This document shows, one piece after another, positions 61,072-62,267 of a stretch of DNA of 62,267 nucleotides. Both the position numbers and the translations under genes were made by a program. How positions within the stretch are numbered: the first letter of the stretch is position 1; each line of letters starts with the position of its first letter. The notes under the pieces are model-generated. The model did no database searches. It was not told the DNA's origin and saw only the letters and a program-made list of their open reading frames with translations. The stretch is from Anaerolineae bacterium (GTDB taxonomy: Bacteria; Chloroflexota; Anaerolineae; Aggregatilineales; J027). Location of the stretch: contig JAJTXY010000022.1 of assembly GCA_021463865.1 (NCBI GenBank), positions 1-62,267 on the forward strand, written 5' to 3'.

Positions 61072-62073
61072 ATGGTCGAACTGAAAACCACCTACTTGGG
61101 GCTTGATCTGCGTTCGCCGCTGGTCGCCTCAGCTTCGCCGCTGTCGGAAAAGATTGACAACATCAAGAAATTGGAGGCTGCTGGAGCCAGCGCGGTTGTG
61201 ATGTACTCCCTGTTTGAAGAACAACTCCGCATGGAACAGTTCGCACTGGAACATCACCTGACCTATGGGGCGGAGAGCTTTTCCGAAGCCCTTTCCTATT
61301 TTCCACGCCCTGCGGAGTATTACGTCGGCCCGGATGGATATTTGGAACATATCCGCAAAGCCAAAGCCGCTGTGAATATTCCGGTGATTGCCAGTCTAAA
61401 CGGGATCACCGTCGGGAAATGGGTGAAATATGCTAAACAAATTCAGGAAGCCGGGGCCGATGCCCTTGAACTGAATATGTATTACATCCCCACCGACCCC
61501 TACATGACGGGGGCACAGGTGGAAGAGCAGGTCATCGAAACGGTGAAAGCGGTCAAATCGGCGCTCAATATTCCGATTGCCATCAAACTTAGCCCGTTCT
61601 ATAGCAACATGGCGTACATGGCGCGGCGCTTGAGCGAATATGCCGATGGGTTGGTGCTGTTTAACCGCTTCTATCAACCTGATATTGATCTCGAAAATCT
61701 TGAGGTCAAACCCCATGTGTTGTTAAGCACCCCACAGGCACTTCGGTTGCCCCTACGCTGGATTGCCATCCTATACGGACGAGTGGATGCCGACCTTGCC
61801 GCAACGGGCGGTGTTCATGAAGCCGAAGATGTATTGAAGATGGTTATGGCTGGCGCGAAGGTCACCATGATGGCTTCGGCCCTCTTGAAAAACGGCATTA
61901 ACCACCTGCAAAAGATCGAAACGGATTTGGTGCATTGGATGGAAGTCCATGAATATAAATCCATTCAGCAAATGCGCGGCAGTATGAGCCAACAAAACAC
62001 GGCCAATCCGGAAGCCTTTGAACGCGCCCAATACATGCAGGCAATTACCCACTATCGTCACCCCGTTGGATAG
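61072..62073 (+). CDS. dihydroorotate-dehydrogenase-like flavoprotein, non-canonical active site
   Basis: TIM-barrel protein of 333 residues related to dihydroorotate dehydrogenase: [49 protein letters not shown] and [19 protein letters not shown]. The catalytic block, normally N-x-S-C-P-N, reads [11 protein letters not shown], so the base (Cys or Ser) is missing and pyrimidine synthesis is unlikely. Pairing with nifJ (three-base gap) suggests a role linked to ferredoxin or pyruvate metabolism, perhaps a redox partner. The exact function is not known to me. Confidence 0.85.
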   Translation: MVELKTTYLGLDLRSPLVASASPLSEKIDNIKKLEAAGASAVVMYSLFEEQLRMEQFALEHHLTYGAESFSEALSYFPRPAEYYVGPDGYLEHIRKAKAAVNIPVIASLNGITVGKWVKYAKQIQEAGADALELNMYYIPTDPYMTGAQVEEQVIETVKAVKSALNIPIAIKLSPFYSNMAYMARRLSEYADGLVLFNRFYQPDIDLENLEVKPHVLLSTPQALRLPLRWIAILYGRVDADLAATGGVHEAEDVLKMVMAGAKVTMMASALLKNGINHLQKIETDLVHWMEVHEYKSIQQMRGSMSQQNTANPEAFERAQYMQAITHYRHPVG

Positions 62074-62081
62074 TTCATCAT

Positions 62082-62108
62082 GCAAGGGTGGGTCAAAACT
62101 ACCCTTGC
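62082..62108 (+). terminator. stem-loop after nifJ operon
   Basis: GCAAGGG (62082-62088) pairs with CCCTTGC (62102-62108). The T-run is weak on the plus strand. It is the probable end of the nifJ transcript, sitting nine bases after the last stop. Confidence 0.5.
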
Positions 62109-62120
62109 TCCCCTAAAAAC

Positions 62121-62153
62121 AAAAAAGAGAGGGCAGGTCTCGGTGGCCTGCCC
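62121..62153 (-). terminator. terminator of sugar transferase gene
   Basis: GGGCAGG (62131-62137), loop TCTCGGTGG, CCTGCCC (62147-62153). On the minus strand the stem is followed by TCTCTTTTTT. It ends the leftward gene that enters from the right edge. Confidence 0.75.
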
Positions 62154-62192
62154 CCTTGCAAGGTTTGAAAGGTAATTGAAAGGGTAGAGGAA

Positions 62193-62267
62193 TCAGAACC
62201 CCCCGCGTCCGAAGATCATCACCAGTGGGGTCTTCAGAATCAGCTTAATATCAGTCATCAACGACTG
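62193..62267 (-). CDS. C-terminal end of a polyprenyl-phosphate sugar-1-phosphate transferase (partial)
   Basis: Only 24 codons and the TGA stop (62193-62195) are in the window. The visible end reads ...TDIKLILKTPLVMIFGRGGF, which matches the last helix and tail of bacterial sugar transferases of the WbaP/exopolysaccharide-initiating type. These load the first sugar phosphate onto undecaprenyl phosphate at the membrane. The gene continues beyond the right edge. The identification rests on the short tail only. Confidence 0.65.
   Translation of the reverse strand, partial: QSLMTDIKLILKTPLVMIFGRGGF

Noticed and set aside
1-62267. tRNA, rRNA, transposase, prophage or integrase genes
   Set aside because: None could be recognised on either strand; the gaps are short and hold only promoters, hairpins and terminators.

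Overview
The window reads as a contiguous piece of a bacterial chromosome, most likely a member of the Chloroflexota (Anaerolineae-like). This is inference from gene content, not from a marker gene: there is no rRNA, tRNA or ribosomal protein here. Pointers are the Ser/Thr kinase with a Thr/Pro-rich linker and extracytoplasmic tail, SUMF1-like and FHA proteins, large secreted modular proteins, a single-chain pyruvate:ferredoxin oxidoreductase paired with a dihydroorotate-dehydrogenase-like protein, and many ABC importers. Gene density is high, and most genes from 22 kb to 57 kb are on the minus strand. I see no insertion sequence, phage gene, CRISPR array or conjugation gene.

Layout. 1-422: non-coding, with small hairpins. 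423-5356: a divergent acylation locus. An acyl-AMP ligase and an acyl carrier protein run leftwards. A 54-residue membrane microprotein, an MBOAT and an SGNH-like protein run rightwards from a near-consensus promoter. Role for role this matches the DltA/DltC/DltX/DltB/DltD pathway, but the ligase resembles fatty-acyl-AMP ligases and the host is probably not a Firmicute. The microprotein ends in W-I-Y-Q-G-F, which looks like the C-terminal tyrosine acyl-shuttle motif known from DltX. This is the most interesting system in the window. A large GT-C-like membrane protein converges on it (5331-7448).

7.5-14.6 kb (plus strand): a LysE-type exporter, a NarL-type regulator, two trypsin-like proteases (one with a PDZ domain), an alpha/beta hydrolase and a PreP-type M16 protease. 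14.7-18.4 kb: a heterodimeric ABC exporter with one degenerate ATP site. 18.6-22.1 kb: an SH3/hydrolase-like protein, a class V aminotransferase that appears fused to a small N-terminal domain, and an APH-family phosphotransferase. 22.1-30.1 kb: a membrane Ser/Thr kinase, LipB, an FHA protein, a dienelactone-hydrolase-like protein with Asp at the nucleophile position, a PHP phosphatase, a small hypothetical protein, a GNAT protein and a membrane SUMF1-like protein. 30.3-34.8 kb: a pyruvate dehydrogenase operon (E1alpha, E1beta, E2, no E3) and a threonine-dehydrogenase-like enzyme.

35.0-42.0 kb: three consecutive secreted proteins (339, 902 and 1021 residues before start correction) that share two modules in different orders. 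One is a subtilase and one a seven-bladed propeller. 42.0-47.5 kb: a sugar ABC importer operon with a GH4 glycosidase and a PfkB kinase. 47.7-49.3 kb: a methyltransferase-like protein and a membrane protein. 49.4-56.3 kb: a polyamine-type ABC importer (PotABCD-like) with an aldehyde dehydrogenase, and a separate M20 amidohydrolase. 56.4-57.3 kb: a family 2 glycosyltransferase. 57.5-62.1 kb: NifJ-type pyruvate oxidoreductase and its DHOD-like partner. The right edge holds the last 24 codons of a sugar transferase. Having both an aerobic-type pyruvate dehydrogenase and an oxygen-sensitive pyruvate oxidoreductase suggests a facultative lifestyle.
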